Shown: positions 11,680-22,641 of the stretch, piece by piece | How positions within the stretch are numbered: the stretch's first letter is position 1 | Layout: each line of letters begins with the position of its first letter | Source of the DNA: Fennellomyces sp. T-0311 | Taxonomy: Eukaryota > Mucoromycota > Mucoromycetes > Mucorales > Lichtheimiaceae | DNA: 64,000 nt | Reading direction: 5' to 3' | NCBI GenBank assembly: GCA_025266875.1 | Contig: JALLLT010000004.1 | Span: forward strand, 1,302,001 to 1,366,000 | Made by a program: the position numbers and the translations under genes | Notes under the pieces: model-generated | Told to the model about the DNA's origin: nothing | The model's database searches: none | The model's input: only the letters and a program-made list of their open reading frames with translations

Positions 11680-13582
11680 TTAAGCTGATTTGAGCTTGGT
11701 AGCTGCGCCAAACACAGTTTGGCCAGCAACAAATTGCTGATATGTAAAGTATACGAAGATAAGTACAAAGTATCCGCAGCTGATTGCAGCGTTGAGGACC
11801 GTGTACAAATCTGGCCATTGCTCAGGAGGAGCCACATAGTACTCAGCGGCATGCCAGGCCAGTAAAGAGCCGTAAATTGCCTGGATAAGACATGTGTCAG
11901 CAACGCACTCAATCCATTCAGCTTTCCAATATCCATACCCATTTGATAGACTTTCTGCATCCGGATAACCCACCAAGCCAATTCCAAAGGAAGGTGACTG
12001 CAAAGTACGGTGTACTCAAGCCCTCCCGTTTCAAAAGTGGGAACATACTATATTTCAAAGCTTTAGCGTGGATGATCCTATACTTGCAGCCAAAACTTAC
12101 CTGAACATTGCGACATTCATAAACACCTCTACAGCATCAGGTTCTTCACTCATGATCAATAGGATGGGAAGAGCAGGTAATAGGATCGACTTCTCATGAA
12201 CCTGGAACGAAAATAGGAAAAAGGCGAGCGAAGTGTTCACTAGGGCATAGCCAAAGCGTTTGCGTGAGGGTGCCCGGCCTAGATGTATGTTGATCGGCAA
12301 GATCGCTGCTAGAGTGGCACAAAGGCTAATTACAACAATAAGCACACACACACATACTCCCTGTTTTCATTTATATGTCTTCACCTGAGACGTACAGTCG
12401 ACTGTAGGCTAAGCACATTGCGCAGTTTGATTACCACGTTCAGAGCACACCATACATTCGCCACCTTATCTTCATATAAACCACGGGCGACAGGAAATAC
12501 GCGATGAACGATTTGCAATAGATCCTCCACGGAAGTAATCCAAGGATACAGCATGAGTGCAAAAGTGGCAATGACTGTAACACCTAACTTGACGAACAGC
12601 AACATGCTACTTCGAGTGAGAAGCGATCAAATGATTGAAGAATATCATACCCATCCAGCTTTTTTGGCGTAGAAATACACACTCCGAGTAGAAATCCAAA
12701 GACGGAGGGAGCATAGTACAGTGCCATCTGCTTGAAGCCAAGGGCCAAACAAAAGAATACTGATCCAAGTACGTAGTACTTTATGAGATAGCAATTGATC
12801 GCCCAGAGTGCTAGACCAAGCATCACGCTGTTAAACCTGCAATATTCCGAGTTAATACAAGAAATTCCAGAGTAAACTAGCACCTATGCTTACTGAAAGT
12901 GTCCGTGATCAATAATAATGAGTCCCGGTTGCATTAGGATAAGCAGGACAACCAGATACTAATCCCTTCCCATTAACATATGAATATATCCTAGCAAAAC
13001 AGTGACCCACCTTCTTTTGCTGTTCAGGATACACGATACGACCGAAGCACCATACTGCGGGAATGTAGATCAATGCTTCCGAAACGGCCACAGTCGCACG
13101 CATAAAAAACTTGCTGTTGGGCGATTCGTATCCACGCGACGCGTCCAACGCGAACCAACTCGGGTTAATTAATAGTCCACTGCATCCATTGTCAGTCGTG
13201 CCAAAGTGACGTTTGTTTGCCTTACTTGCATATATCCACAGAGCCAGCTATGAAACGCAGTCAACGGCGGGTAGTCTAAACCCCACCAGTCCAGATCGTA
13301 GGTATACCACTTTGAGGGAGGCAAGCCATTCGTAATTTCCATCCAGTGCCGTTGAGCCTCATAGTCGCCATACATTGGGGGTGTGTTGAATCCTTTGTAG
13401 GCGAGGCGTTCAGTTCAAAGGCGCACGGGTCTCATTAAAATAAATAACCAACCAGAATAAGGATTCAGCGAAACGATCCATCGGATGAGTAAAGGAAATA
13501 AAGTACAGATGAGAGGGATTGTCCACGCGGTCTGTGGAGTTGTCAGGAGTTGCAGCCATCGGGCTGCTGGACCTTGCTCCAT
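11680..13582 (-). CDS. ALG6: Dolichyl-P-Glc:Man9GlcNAc2-PP-dolichol alpha-1,3-glucosyltransferase
   Basis: ER-membrane glucosyltransferase that adds the first glucose to the lipid-linked N-glycan precursor, using dolichyl-phosphate glucose. It starts [13 protein letters not shown] at 13582, and several short introns divide the frame. Family landmarks appear in order: [14 protein letters not shown], the luminal [12 protein letters not shown] motif, a SRGYES motif, the DHGHFQFN motif split by an intron, [19 protein letters not shown], the [13 protein letters not shown] motif, and [17 protein letters not shown]. Multiple hydrophobic helices fill the rest, and the end is GAATKLKSA before the TAA at 11680. 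ALG8 is the closest alternative. NVWCALN and the overall order favour ALG6, but ALG8 shares several motifs. It is divergently arranged with the DNA polymerase at 14057, with 474 bp between starts. Confidence 0.85.
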
Positions 13583-14056
13583 GACGTTCCTGGAAAGTTT
13601 CTAAGCAACGTGTGGCACTGATAAAATGCGAAATGCACTTTTATAATGACTCCGAAACAAAGGCGAGTCTGTTGGCGTGTCACTCACATAACACCCCTCC
13701 CATCATACTTAACATTTACCCAAGATACGCACATTGTCTTAGGTTAAATGCCAATGATGGTTTAGAGTTTCAGAAATAGGCACTTGCAACAATGACAGTG
13801 TACATACGCTGCGTATCTGAGAATATGTTGTCATCACTAAGCTCTGGATAAGCATTTGAAGTGGGCAGGTACCATATTCCATATAACGTGCGCTACTCTC
13901 CTTCTGACTCTCTAATATAAGTAGGTTTTTTGTATAATTTATTTATACCTTCCACGCTGATTTTTCGACTTTTTTCTTTGTGTTGGTGATGCGTAGCAAC
14001 TGACAACAGTTGGAGCAGCAATTAATCAGGCTTTCTTAACTGAAACATATCAAAAC

Positions 14057-16372
14057 ATGGGAAAAGAACGGCACGTTTACCTTCGTCTCCATCATATGAG
14101 ATTCTTTCTTCTCTCAATCAAGCTTTCCAGCGATTTGGACCTTACGATCCGTAATCTGATCAAGGATCATGGACATTCAGTAATTAATTCGGCTGAACAT
14201 GCCGACTACATTGTGACATGTCTGAGGAGCCCGGATCGGATCTCGCGCCATGTGAAGGTACCTTACCTATATGCTGCGCAAAGTTCAAGTTTGTAACATG
14301 ATGTTTATTTATGGTAGCACACTACACCTGTTGTCCACACAGACTGGTTTACCAAAGAGGCCATGAATGAGGACCAGCTGAAGGCGCACACTATTGCCCT
14401 GAAATGTAAGAAGCGCAAGATTGAGTCACCATCACCGCCACCACCAGCAACGATGAAGGCAGAAGTGATTGCTCTTTCGTCAGAAGACGAACAACAAACA
14501 TTGCCTCGTCAAGTACGCTCCTGGGACCATTTGCAGGAAACATTCGCCAAACATGGATGTAAGGTTACACCACGTATGGTCATTGCTGGTCATCGACCAG
14601 TGCCCACCCTTAAGTAAAGTATTCACCTTCCATTGTAAACAACGCATGGCACTTAATCTTTTTTTCGGCAAAGTAGAAAGGAAGAGAGCTATCAGACGAC
14701 TACAACCACTGGACAATCCACTTCTCTTGAGCGATTCTCTGATTTTAATTTCACGGAGGCTGATACTACAGATGATGAAAAAGTGAAAGAAGAAACCCTC
14801 AATTTTAGTTCCCAAGAAACTGTGGAGAAGCTGGGAGTCTATGCTTGTCAGAGACAATGCGACTGGAATCCATTCAACAAACCCATTGTTGAATTACTTG
14901 AGTTTCTGGAATACGCTCGAGAACTGCAAGGTAATTTTAGTGACGGAATTTGCATTAGAAGGATAGTAGTAATAGTCTACCAGGAGATCCAATGAATAGC
15001 CGAAGCTACCATATCGCAGCTAATGTAAGTTCATTTTTCAAGCGTCGCTGCAATTTTATTTATATGTACCATTCTGTAATATACTAGTCAATCCGGGTTT
15101 GTAGCTAGCTCAGTACATGTGCTAGCCACACCATTATTCTGACGTGAAGAAAACTGTAGGGGTATCCCAAGAAGATTAAGTCAGCAGCTCAAGTACAAAA
15201 GCTACATGGTATCGGTCAAAAAACAAGTCGCATAGTGAGTATTCGAATGACTGGTCGTCTATATATGAGCTTATCAAACTAATGGACTACTAAATATATC
15301 GGTAGATTGCGGATTTCCTAAAAAACGGCTGTGTTGACGAAATTGGTGAGTGCAAAAGCTATGCTTAAGTACACTTTGTGCGCGCTTCACTCATGGCAAG
15401 GAGCAATAGAGTTGCTGAAGAAAGATCCAGATTTTAAAGTACTTGATACTTTCTATAATGTTCACGGTGAGAAAATATACAGCACACAGGCAAAGATAGC
15501 AAATTTAATATTGATCTAGGCGCTGGCGCTTACACCGCCAGAGAGTGGCATCGAAAAGGATACCGAACCCTTGACGATGTCTTCGTCAATGCAAAACTTT
15601 CGAAAGATCAAAAGATAGGGATCAAGTACTACGATGACTTTCGGAAAAAGTAAGCATGTTCTTTCCTTTATGCAGCATACATGTGTTTACATTTTGAAGG
15701 ATCCCGCGCATAGAAGTTGAGGAGATTTGGAAGAGTGTCGTAGGCATCTTGGATGTCCACTTTCCTGGTTCACAAAGTACCATTTGCGGTAGCTATCGGT
15801 ATATGGTCACAGTTATATTAATGATTGCGTATTATTAACTCGAAACTAGGCGCGGAAGTTTTGAATCAAGTGATGTGGACATCGTCATCACTCATAAGGA
15901 CGGTTCAGTAACGTCGAGTCTGCTCCAGCGATTGCTCGAAATACTTAAAGAAGAAAGTAAGTTTGCTCATTTGTTTTCACTACTTTCGTTTATCTCACTT
16001 TGATATGCAGAGCTGTTGGTGGAAATCATCAGTCTAGGATCTGAATGTCAGCTTCGAGAGGGTGATGACGAACACCTGCGACCACATCAGGCATTGTGCA
16101 TATGGAAACAGCCAAGAAGTTCTATCTTTCGACGAGTTGACCTTGTTGTGTCACCGTATGAGAACTATCCAGTTGCAATTCTTGCTTGGACCGGATCAAA
16201 GCACTTTGAACGCAGCATTCGGCTGTATGCTAAAAAGGTCATGAACATCAAAGTTTCTTCTCACGGGTTCTATTCAAGAGCTACTCAGCACAAGATACCA
16301 GTCAAGAGCGAACGTCATGCATTTGAGATATTGAATCTCAAGTGGTTGGAACCGAATCAACGCAATTGCTAG
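14057..16372 (+). CDS. X-family DNA polymerase with BRCT domain (Pol mu/Pol4-like)
   Basis: Gap-filling DNA polymerase of family X, expected to act in non-homologous end joining in the nucleus. I could join about eleven exons without a frame break. The order is a BRCT domain (LTIRNLIKDHGHSVINSAEH, then TPVVHTDWFTKEAM), a Ser/Thr/acid linker, the 8-kDa domain (NPFNKPIVELLEFLEYAREL; KLHGIGQKTSRI|IADFLKNG), the fingers helix-hairpin-helix (GAGAYTAREWHRKGYRTLDD), and the palm motif CGSYRRGSFESSDVDIVITH with the two catalytic Asp in DVD. The third Asp is in RRVDLVVSP. Then comes AWTGSKHFERSIRLYAK and the end LKWLEPNQRNC. The WTGS and SHGF segments resemble vertebrate Pol mu and TdT more than Pol beta. 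At the position of the dRP-lyase lysine of Pol beta (K72) there is an Ile. The gene is intact and divergent from ALG6. Confidence 0.9.
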
Positions 16373-16851
16373 TTAAAATAATCAAATATATATCTCTATA
16401 ATCTTACATTACACGATATTATTACCACAATAAGCATTTCCTTGTTCTGTGTACTGGATACGTTACGTACCTGCCATAGCTGCTTAATAACTCTTTATGA
16501 TTTTGTAACTCCATTCACAACCTGCACGTTATTTTGGCTGGCCTGAAGTAGCTGTGCGTGATGCAAGTGAATGAACAACGAAGCTAGTCTCCCTGTCCTA
16601 CCTAAGCAGCCTATAACATGTTTTGCTACGCTATCGAAAACTGATAATGCACGTTGCGCATTATGCTTTCAAAAGAGTGATATTATTTGCTTTGGGTAAT
16701 AGACGGTTTCCACATGCGCAATGCGTTATGTATTTACGGCGACAAACATACTCTCCATTATTTTAAAGGTGCAGCAACCAAACAAATCCAACTAATAATG
16801 ACAGCCAATCGGATGTTCATATCAGTAAAGTGATGAAAGAATAGCAGGTTG
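16373..16851. other. Downstream flank of the DNA polymerase
   Basis: AT-rich, non-coding as far as I can see. It contains the 3' end signals of the polymerase gene and no recognisable repeat. Confidence 0.35.
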
Positions 16852-17277
16852 CTAAGTGAAACCAAAGCAGAGTGCCAAGACTTTGCTTGCTTTTTCTTCT
16901 GTTACCTTTGCAATGAGTGAGAACCAAACGGCAAGCTGTTCTTTCTGAGAAATAGTACGATCTTCATAGTTAGCAAATATACACATTGATTGCTTCGGAG
17001 CATTAGCCCATCTCCTTTGACTTTTGTTAAAGCCGGCTGAGCTTTTTCGCAAAATTCAATTTGGATCTCCAAGATTCTGTTTCCTCAAGCCTTCTAAACC
17101 CCTCCCAAGTTCAATTTTAGTAGTTTCTAAACAGGCTCTTAGTCTGCCTGTTGTGTACTCAAACGCTTTTTCGCGCGTCTTCTTTCCCTCAAAACACACC
17201 CTGGATTCCCATAATTGAATAACTGCATAAAGAAAGTCAAGATCCCAACTTTGATGACTTAGTCCCAAAACAACCAA
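16852..17277 (-). pseudogene. Decayed Myb/SANT-like reading frame with one in-frame stop
   Basis: A 142-codon frame on the minus strand (ATG at 17277, final stop at 16852) is interrupted once, by a stop codon at 17056-17058; both halves are in the same frame. The segment WDLDFLYAVIQLWESRVCF followed by a helix-rich RLRACLETTKIELGRGLEGL resembles the Myb/SANT-like (trihelix) DNA-binding fold found in transposon accessory proteins. That assignment is tentative. Part of the same DNA recurs near 19022-19065, which supports a repetitive origin. It is most likely a dead fragment. Confidence 0.3.
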
Positions 17278-17340
17278 AATTTCGCAATATGGATCTCCAC
17301 TGGAGCTAGAGCTTGCACTTCAAGCCGGGGGAGGGAGAAT

Positions 17341-18007
17341 CGACCGATTATGCCCAACCTTTACAGACTTCGGTCAATGGTACTCGCCCGAATAGAGATG
17401 CCTGAATGGGCCCGTCTTGTAAACATGACCGACCGCCAGTCCAAGTATGACCGTTGGACGCCCGAACATGTTCTGCGGATCCAGTTTCAGTTTATAACTC
17501 ATTTAAAAGAGGATACAAAGGTCAGCGAAAATGAATATTGATGATATAGCAACAATTCAGGGAGGTCAAGTGATTCGGTGATGAGGAATACGCTCAATGT
17601 GCCAAGCATTTTCGAAGATGATGGTTGCTTACGTCGTACAAGGTCAGAGGTCGAGAACAATGGAATATTATACGTGCAACAACAAATTCCATACTTGCTT
17701 ATGCTGTCTCCTCGCACACATCCATTTCGTTGTAGGTTTCATTGCGATAAAAAATGCAGCGTTATACTTAGTAAAGTCCCGCCGGGAAACATGAATCCAA
17801 AATTGGTGGTGAGAAAAGTGATCATTAATGCTAAGTCCTTTGAGTGACGTCGTATGCTCCTGAGACCAACATTTTCATGTTCCTGACACGAAGCGCTTTC
17901 GTTTGATATATATTTTACTTCCCACCATGGTCTCATTCCCATTAGAACGTGCTTAATCTGCCATTACAAAAAATGAGTGGATCACGTTTATTCGCATATA
18001 CAAGTTT
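17341..18007 (+). other. Fragmentary reading frames, repeat-like
   Basis: Two short plus-strand frames (17350-17541 and 17578-17847) look protein-like. One contains DRWTPEHVLRIQFQFITHLK and the other THPFRCRFHCDKKCSV followed by VPPGNMNPKLVVRKV. They do not join cleanly. The PPGNM segment recurs in inverted orientation at about 18756-18786, so this is probably debris of a repeated element and not a host gene. Confidence 0.25.
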
Positions 18008-18562
18008 TTGATCGAGCAGAACAACCTGGGAAACTTTGTTAATAACAAGCCCTGGCGGAAGCTGTTAGAGGAGGTCCTTGGTATTGGAGAACCAACGGCA
18101 AAAAAGATCATTGCCTTGGCCAAAGGAAATAAGATGCCTAAAGAACCAAAGCAGACTAGTCGGCCAAAGAATATTCTCATAAAAGAATACATTTAGGCAG
18201 TGCGTAAATTCGCTCTCGACCGTGTCAAAGTTGGTAAGCCTGTTACTGCACAGCTACTCCAGGATCACCTTAAGGATGAAAGAATTAGGACGCCCTGCCT
18301 CACGGTTCTCAAAGAGGATATGAAGAAGGCTGGATTACGTGACATCGCCAAAATATTTTGCAAGACTGCGACCGATAGGGAACTTCAGGTCACCGTTAAG
18401 CAGGAAGTCGCGTATAATCAGGTCCTCAACTGCACTGAAGTACAACTTGCTCGACAATTGTATACTCACTTCTCTGATGTGGGTAAAAGCGACCTCATTT
18501 CCCTTTGGAAAGCGGTAGAGCAATTCCGACAGTATAATGAAGATTCAGTCGGGAAAAATTAA
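18008..18562 (+). pseudogene. Transposase-like helix-turn-helix fragment interrupted by TAG
   Basis: A continuous frame of 185 codons is broken only by a TAG at 18194-18196. The first half contains WRKLLEEVLGIGEPTAKKII, a helix-turn-helix-like segment. The second half contains VRKFALDRVKVGKPVTAQLL then DHLKDERIRTPCLTVLKEDM, resembling the N-terminal DNA-binding part of Tc1-type transposases of early-diverging fungi. No DDE catalytic domain follows; after about 18370 the frame loses resemblance. I infer a dead transposon fragment. Readthrough or an unrecognised intron is possible but less likely. Confidence 0.35.
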
Positions 18563-20007
18563 AAGGTTTGTGTTTCGTTCTTCCAAAATTTCATGCAAAA
18601 AAAATGCCTGAAATTACGTTTTACAACAGTGTACAGTTTTAAATCAATAAATTAAAAACCCAACTATATATTACATGAAAAAACTCCTTCAGCTATCAAT
18701 AGCATTTTGTTCCATACGAAACAGACGTGAATTCACAAAGTTATCGGCGTTTAAAGTTTGGATACATGTTTCCCGGCGGAACGTTACCTTCTAATCGTGT
18801 TCAGCAATTAGCAATCTTGATCTGAATTAGTCATAATGCTATCGACAGCTCCAAATTAGACACAGTTATGTCGGTCGACTCAAGTTTTTAGGGGTGCCTG
18901 GATTTTCGGAAACGGTCCAGCAACTTTGTCCATCTCAAGATGCCCGTTGGTTTCCTACCCTTGTGTACGGACCGGCCGAAGATGCCCCAGGACCGCGGTC
19001 CACGCCCTTTGAAAGCCCTACCAAGATCTCAGCTATGATGACTTTGTGCTAAAAAGCAACCAAAGTATCCCAAATGGGTGCTCTTGTTTCTCCTGAACAA
19101 CTTTTTGGTGTGCGGAAGAATCGCTTCCTAAAATTCTTTCCTGGAGTAAAAGGTCTCAGTCAAAGGTACGTAAGGTCAATTGCGAACGACTTCTTTCCAA
19201 TGGTTAACTAGATATAGACTACTGTGGTTACGCAAATAGTTATACTTCTACTTTATGAATGACTGACAAAAGTCTGTGCATTATCAAAGTGAGTAACACA
19301 GAAAAATTGGGAGGGTGACTAAAAAGCCTGACGCTAGCAAATCTAATGAAACTGTTTACTCCACATACAGAGAACTAGCCAAGACAGTTATGCAGTGCAA
19401 GCATTCAAGATTCTGAAAGGACTGAGCTCCGTAAGCGCTGACATGATCCGAGCGCACCAACAAAGAAACCAGTCGTCAAATACACAGGCACATCCACAAG
19501 AAGGGCAGGGATAATATTGTATATTGTCCCTGAAAATTGTAGTTACGTTGAAGAGGTGTTTGGAGGCCCGTTTGAAAAAGTGTCTCAGAACCTAATTAGA
19601 CAATATTCCCTCACACCCATTTAAAAACCATCTGCCCGCTTCATAGCACTTTCATATGATAATGATGTATCATAAGCATGAGACAGTCCTAGTAGTATTA
19701 AAAAATGTCTGTCAGAAACATTGGTATCAAACACATTATGAGTACGATATGGTGGGTATCTTTAACATGGCCTCGTGGCACGTATTCTGCAAAGCTGTGG
19801 AAATTTTTCCCTCACTGGCTATCTCACATATGTAGATGAATATGATTTGCACTGCCATGGAAAAGAAATTGGTAGTATACAAATGACCTGCGCAAGAAAA
19901 ACAAAAAGAGGTACCTAGGCCCAAGAAACCAGCACGAATCAAGGATCGCATCCGCGAGCCTATCACCACAGTCAACTGCTTCGCTAAGGAGCAAACTGAA
20001 CATAATA
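18563..20007. other. Gene-free stretch with decayed repeat pieces
   Basis: No intact gene. About 19,080-19,212 holds a short plus-strand frame (SPEQLFGVRKNRFLKFFPGV and on to a TAG) that looks like a protein remnant. Around 19,022-19,065 the DNA resembles 17,239-17,280 in direct orientation, and 18,756-18,786 resembles 17,776-17,806 inverted. This points to more than one decayed copy of the same element. Confidence 0.35.
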
Positions 20008-20179
20008 CAGTGGCCGCTTTATATAACGATACGATGGTGCAGCCCAAACTTTATCGTTATATCAAAATATCGTTATATAAAATGGGATTTGGCAGTGATT
20101 ACCGTATTGGTGCATCAAGAATTGTATCGTTATAGCGAATTATCGTTATATAAAATATCGTTATATAAAGCGACCACTG
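20008..20179. mobile_element. pogo/Tigger-type MITE, 172 bp
   Basis: The ends are inverted repeats of 24 bp with one mismatch. The left end begins CAGTGGCCGCTTTATATAAC and the right end, read inward on the other strand, begins CAGTGGTCGCTTTATATAAC. Both continue GATA. The element is flanked on both sides by TA (20006-20007 and 20180-20181), the expected Tc1/mariner target duplication. The CAGT start and TA duplication are typical of pogo/Tigger non-autonomous elements. The inside has several TATCGTTATATA sub-repeats and no coding capacity. It was presumably mobilised in trans; no intact transposase lies in the window. Confidence 0.85.
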
Positions 20180-20269
20180 TAAGTCTTTAGAAAAGCTGTA
20201 AGCAGGAAGATGGATGCATCTTCTCTACTCACACTGCAAATAATTTCGATGGTTAAAAGTGGTTAAAGG

Positions 20270-20341
20270 TTAAACATAAGCTTTTTAACCACTTGTACTA
20301 CCATTTTTGGGAACTCAAGCGGTTAAAAAGCTTATGTTTAA
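20270..20341. repeat. Perfect 21-bp inverted repeat with 30-bp spacer
   Basis: The left arm 20270-20290 and right arm 20321-20341 are perfectly complementary; the core of the left arm is TTAAACATAAGCTTTTTAAC. It could form a stable hairpin. It lies 90 bp from the MITE, but the arms share no sequence with the MITE ends and there is no flanking TA duplication. It may be a second small foldback element or a hairpin by chance. Confidence 0.75.
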
Positions 20342-20823
20342 GCACTTCACCAAAATTCACTAAAAATTATTTACGTGGCCTATCTTGCTGAAAATTACAA
20401 GACCGTGAGGAATCCATCAGGTATGCGACATATACATTCATCCACAGCCACCATTGGTTCTAACCGAATAGCGATTACGGTAGGCTCTTCGTCGTACCAC
20501 CTGAAATAGTGGATGAATTTGGTAAGTAAGAATGCGCTTCAATCCATATATAGAATATTAACACCCAGGCATTGTATTGCTGTGGATTAATTTGAAAGTA
20601 CCAGCGCATTAGAACCTTTGCCGATAGAAACTATACATAAACAGAAATCCACAATAAGCGCTGTTATGTATATACTTTTACTAACGCGAAGTTAGTAGGC
20701 GATAGCTGTGTGATGGGCCCGCCTCATTACACTGTGCTGGTTAAGCTCGTTGAGAAGTTACACGAACACTATATATGGACTACAGACCACACTCATCCTC
20801 GTTCGCTTTCTCATCGCTCCACG

Positions 20824-22476
20824 ATGACTAGCTCCATCCCAAAAGAGTCCATTTCAAATATGAAAAAACCTGATGACTCAAATGCTGCGGCCCAGCGATC
20901 TTCAGGTACGCAGTGAAAAAATGACATCAGCAAAGTCATTCCATGCTAAGGCTGTGATCTATGTAGAAGCCAAAGAATGGGAAAAAAAGTCTGTCGAACT
21001 AGGCAGCAAAAATAAGAACGTTCAGAGTAAGTACTGTAAATAAGCGAGGAATTCACTCTAAGGCCGCGCTATATAGATACACCTGCACCTAAATACGAAG
21101 ATGACCCTTCCACAGCCGAAGAACAGGAATATCATCCAATCCATCACCCAAGACTACCAATCACCACCCCTCCCCGCTACTTTGTCAACAAGCGCGGTGA
21201 TGTATGCTCGGATGCCACTGGAAAACGCAGGCCACTGCAGAAGATGAAAGGAAAAAATATTCCCAGTTATGTACTTTCTGTCTCCAAAAACAAAAACACA
21301 CCTATCAAGTTGGAGGAAATCATGGTGTACACCTTCTTGGATCCACAGTTCGACAACGACAAGCAGTACATATTCTACAAAGACGGGCAACAGGAGAATT
21401 GTGCATTGGACAACCTGACTATATGCGACTTGCCTACGTTGCAGCAGCTGGAAATCGAAAGGTTGGAGAATCTACATCAGGACACAAAATACACGGTTGT
21501 CAGAAACGCACACGACACTTTAACATTCGAACGTTACCTTGTCTCGGACAATGGAGATGTTTACTCTCTAAGAAAGCGAAGACACCTCCAGCCATCCAAA
21601 CTGAACAAATACCAAGTGGTTATGCTAACTTCCGATGACAACACAGTCAGGCCTGTAGTCATCACAGTGCACACCATAGTGATACGGTCATTCAGAGGAA
21701 TTCAAGTGGCAGATAGTCGAATCACCTATATCAACGGTGATAAGGGTGACCTATCCCTCGCGAATCTCGAGTACGCCTCGCAATCTGGAACACTTATACG
21801 GGCAAATCTACCGAGCCGAGTTAAAGCACGAAAGCTACAAAATGAGCGAGAGGATGTCCCCGAGAAAGATAAATTACGGCCATTACCACCGATCAGCTAC
21901 CAAACAATTTGGAGATATATCAATGTCCTTCCATGGAATGGGCGATCGTACTGCAGATATCAAGTGTCAAATATGGGCCATGTTCGCAGGGTAGGCGACC
22001 TTGTGCCACTCAAACAGTACATTAATCGCGGATATGTCTGTGTACAACTGTACAGAGATGTGGACAACTGGAATTCGAAGAAAGTACCCGTCGCTGCATG
22101 CACTGTGACTGTATCTCGCATCGTAGCAAAAGCATTCGTTCGTGGTTACAGTAAAACCAAGAGCTCTGTCAAGCACCGTAACGGGGATAGGCAAGATAAT
22201 CGCGCAGAAAACCTGGAATGGGTGGATAGAAAATCCAGCGCTGTCAATCGAAGATCACGCATGGTGAAAGCGTCACTTGTTGATGATCCACGTGACGAAA
22301 AAGAGTTCGAGTCCATATTAAAGGCTGAACGCATGCTCTCTACCTTTCATCTCAGCTATCACGATGCCAAACACAATGGCGAACCTTTTATAAGGGAAGT
22401 TACATGGGACGGCAGGAAACAAAAGGTGTTGTTTCGGATATTCCCATCTGAACTTCAGAGCTTTCAAAGATTATAA
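20824..22476 (+). CDS. Triple NUMOD4/HNH-like protein, copy 2
   Basis: Complete gene model of three exons, 20824-20905, 20967-21026 and 21077-22476, both introns phase 1 with GT-AG ends, giving 513 residues. The N-terminal 60 residues are charged and probably disordered. Unit A (about residues 66-180) is close to copies 1 and 3, but its His box reads FYKDGQQEN (His to Tyr). Unit B (about 184-290) has ITYINGDKGDLSLANL, again lacking the His and the central Asn. Unit C (about 323-430) starts with a NUMOD4 signature, YQVSNMGHVRRV, and keeps the complete box VKHRNGDRQDNRAENL. A NUMOD1-like helix-turn-helix follows (KEFESILKAERML) with the family ending VTWDGRKQKVLFRIF. An in-frame ATG at 20713 would add 37 residues; 20824 is preferred because a similar start occurs in copy 3. 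Function unknown; homing-endonuclease ancestry is the inference. Confidence 0.82.
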
Positions 22477-22641
22477 ATCTATTTCATTATACCCACTTTC
22501 AATAAACTATATATCAGGACTTCTGCCATTTATTTCTTTGACATCTGCTAACAATAAGACAAATCAGGACAGCAACAATATGCATGCATCCAGCTAATAA
22601 GTTTCCAGTCAAGTAACAGTGGTTGCTATGACAAATGAAAA

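Noticed and set aside
15104..15125. TAGCTAGCTCAGTACATG resembling a tRNA D-arm inside a polymerase intron
   Set aside because: No B box or T-arm follows at tRNA distance.
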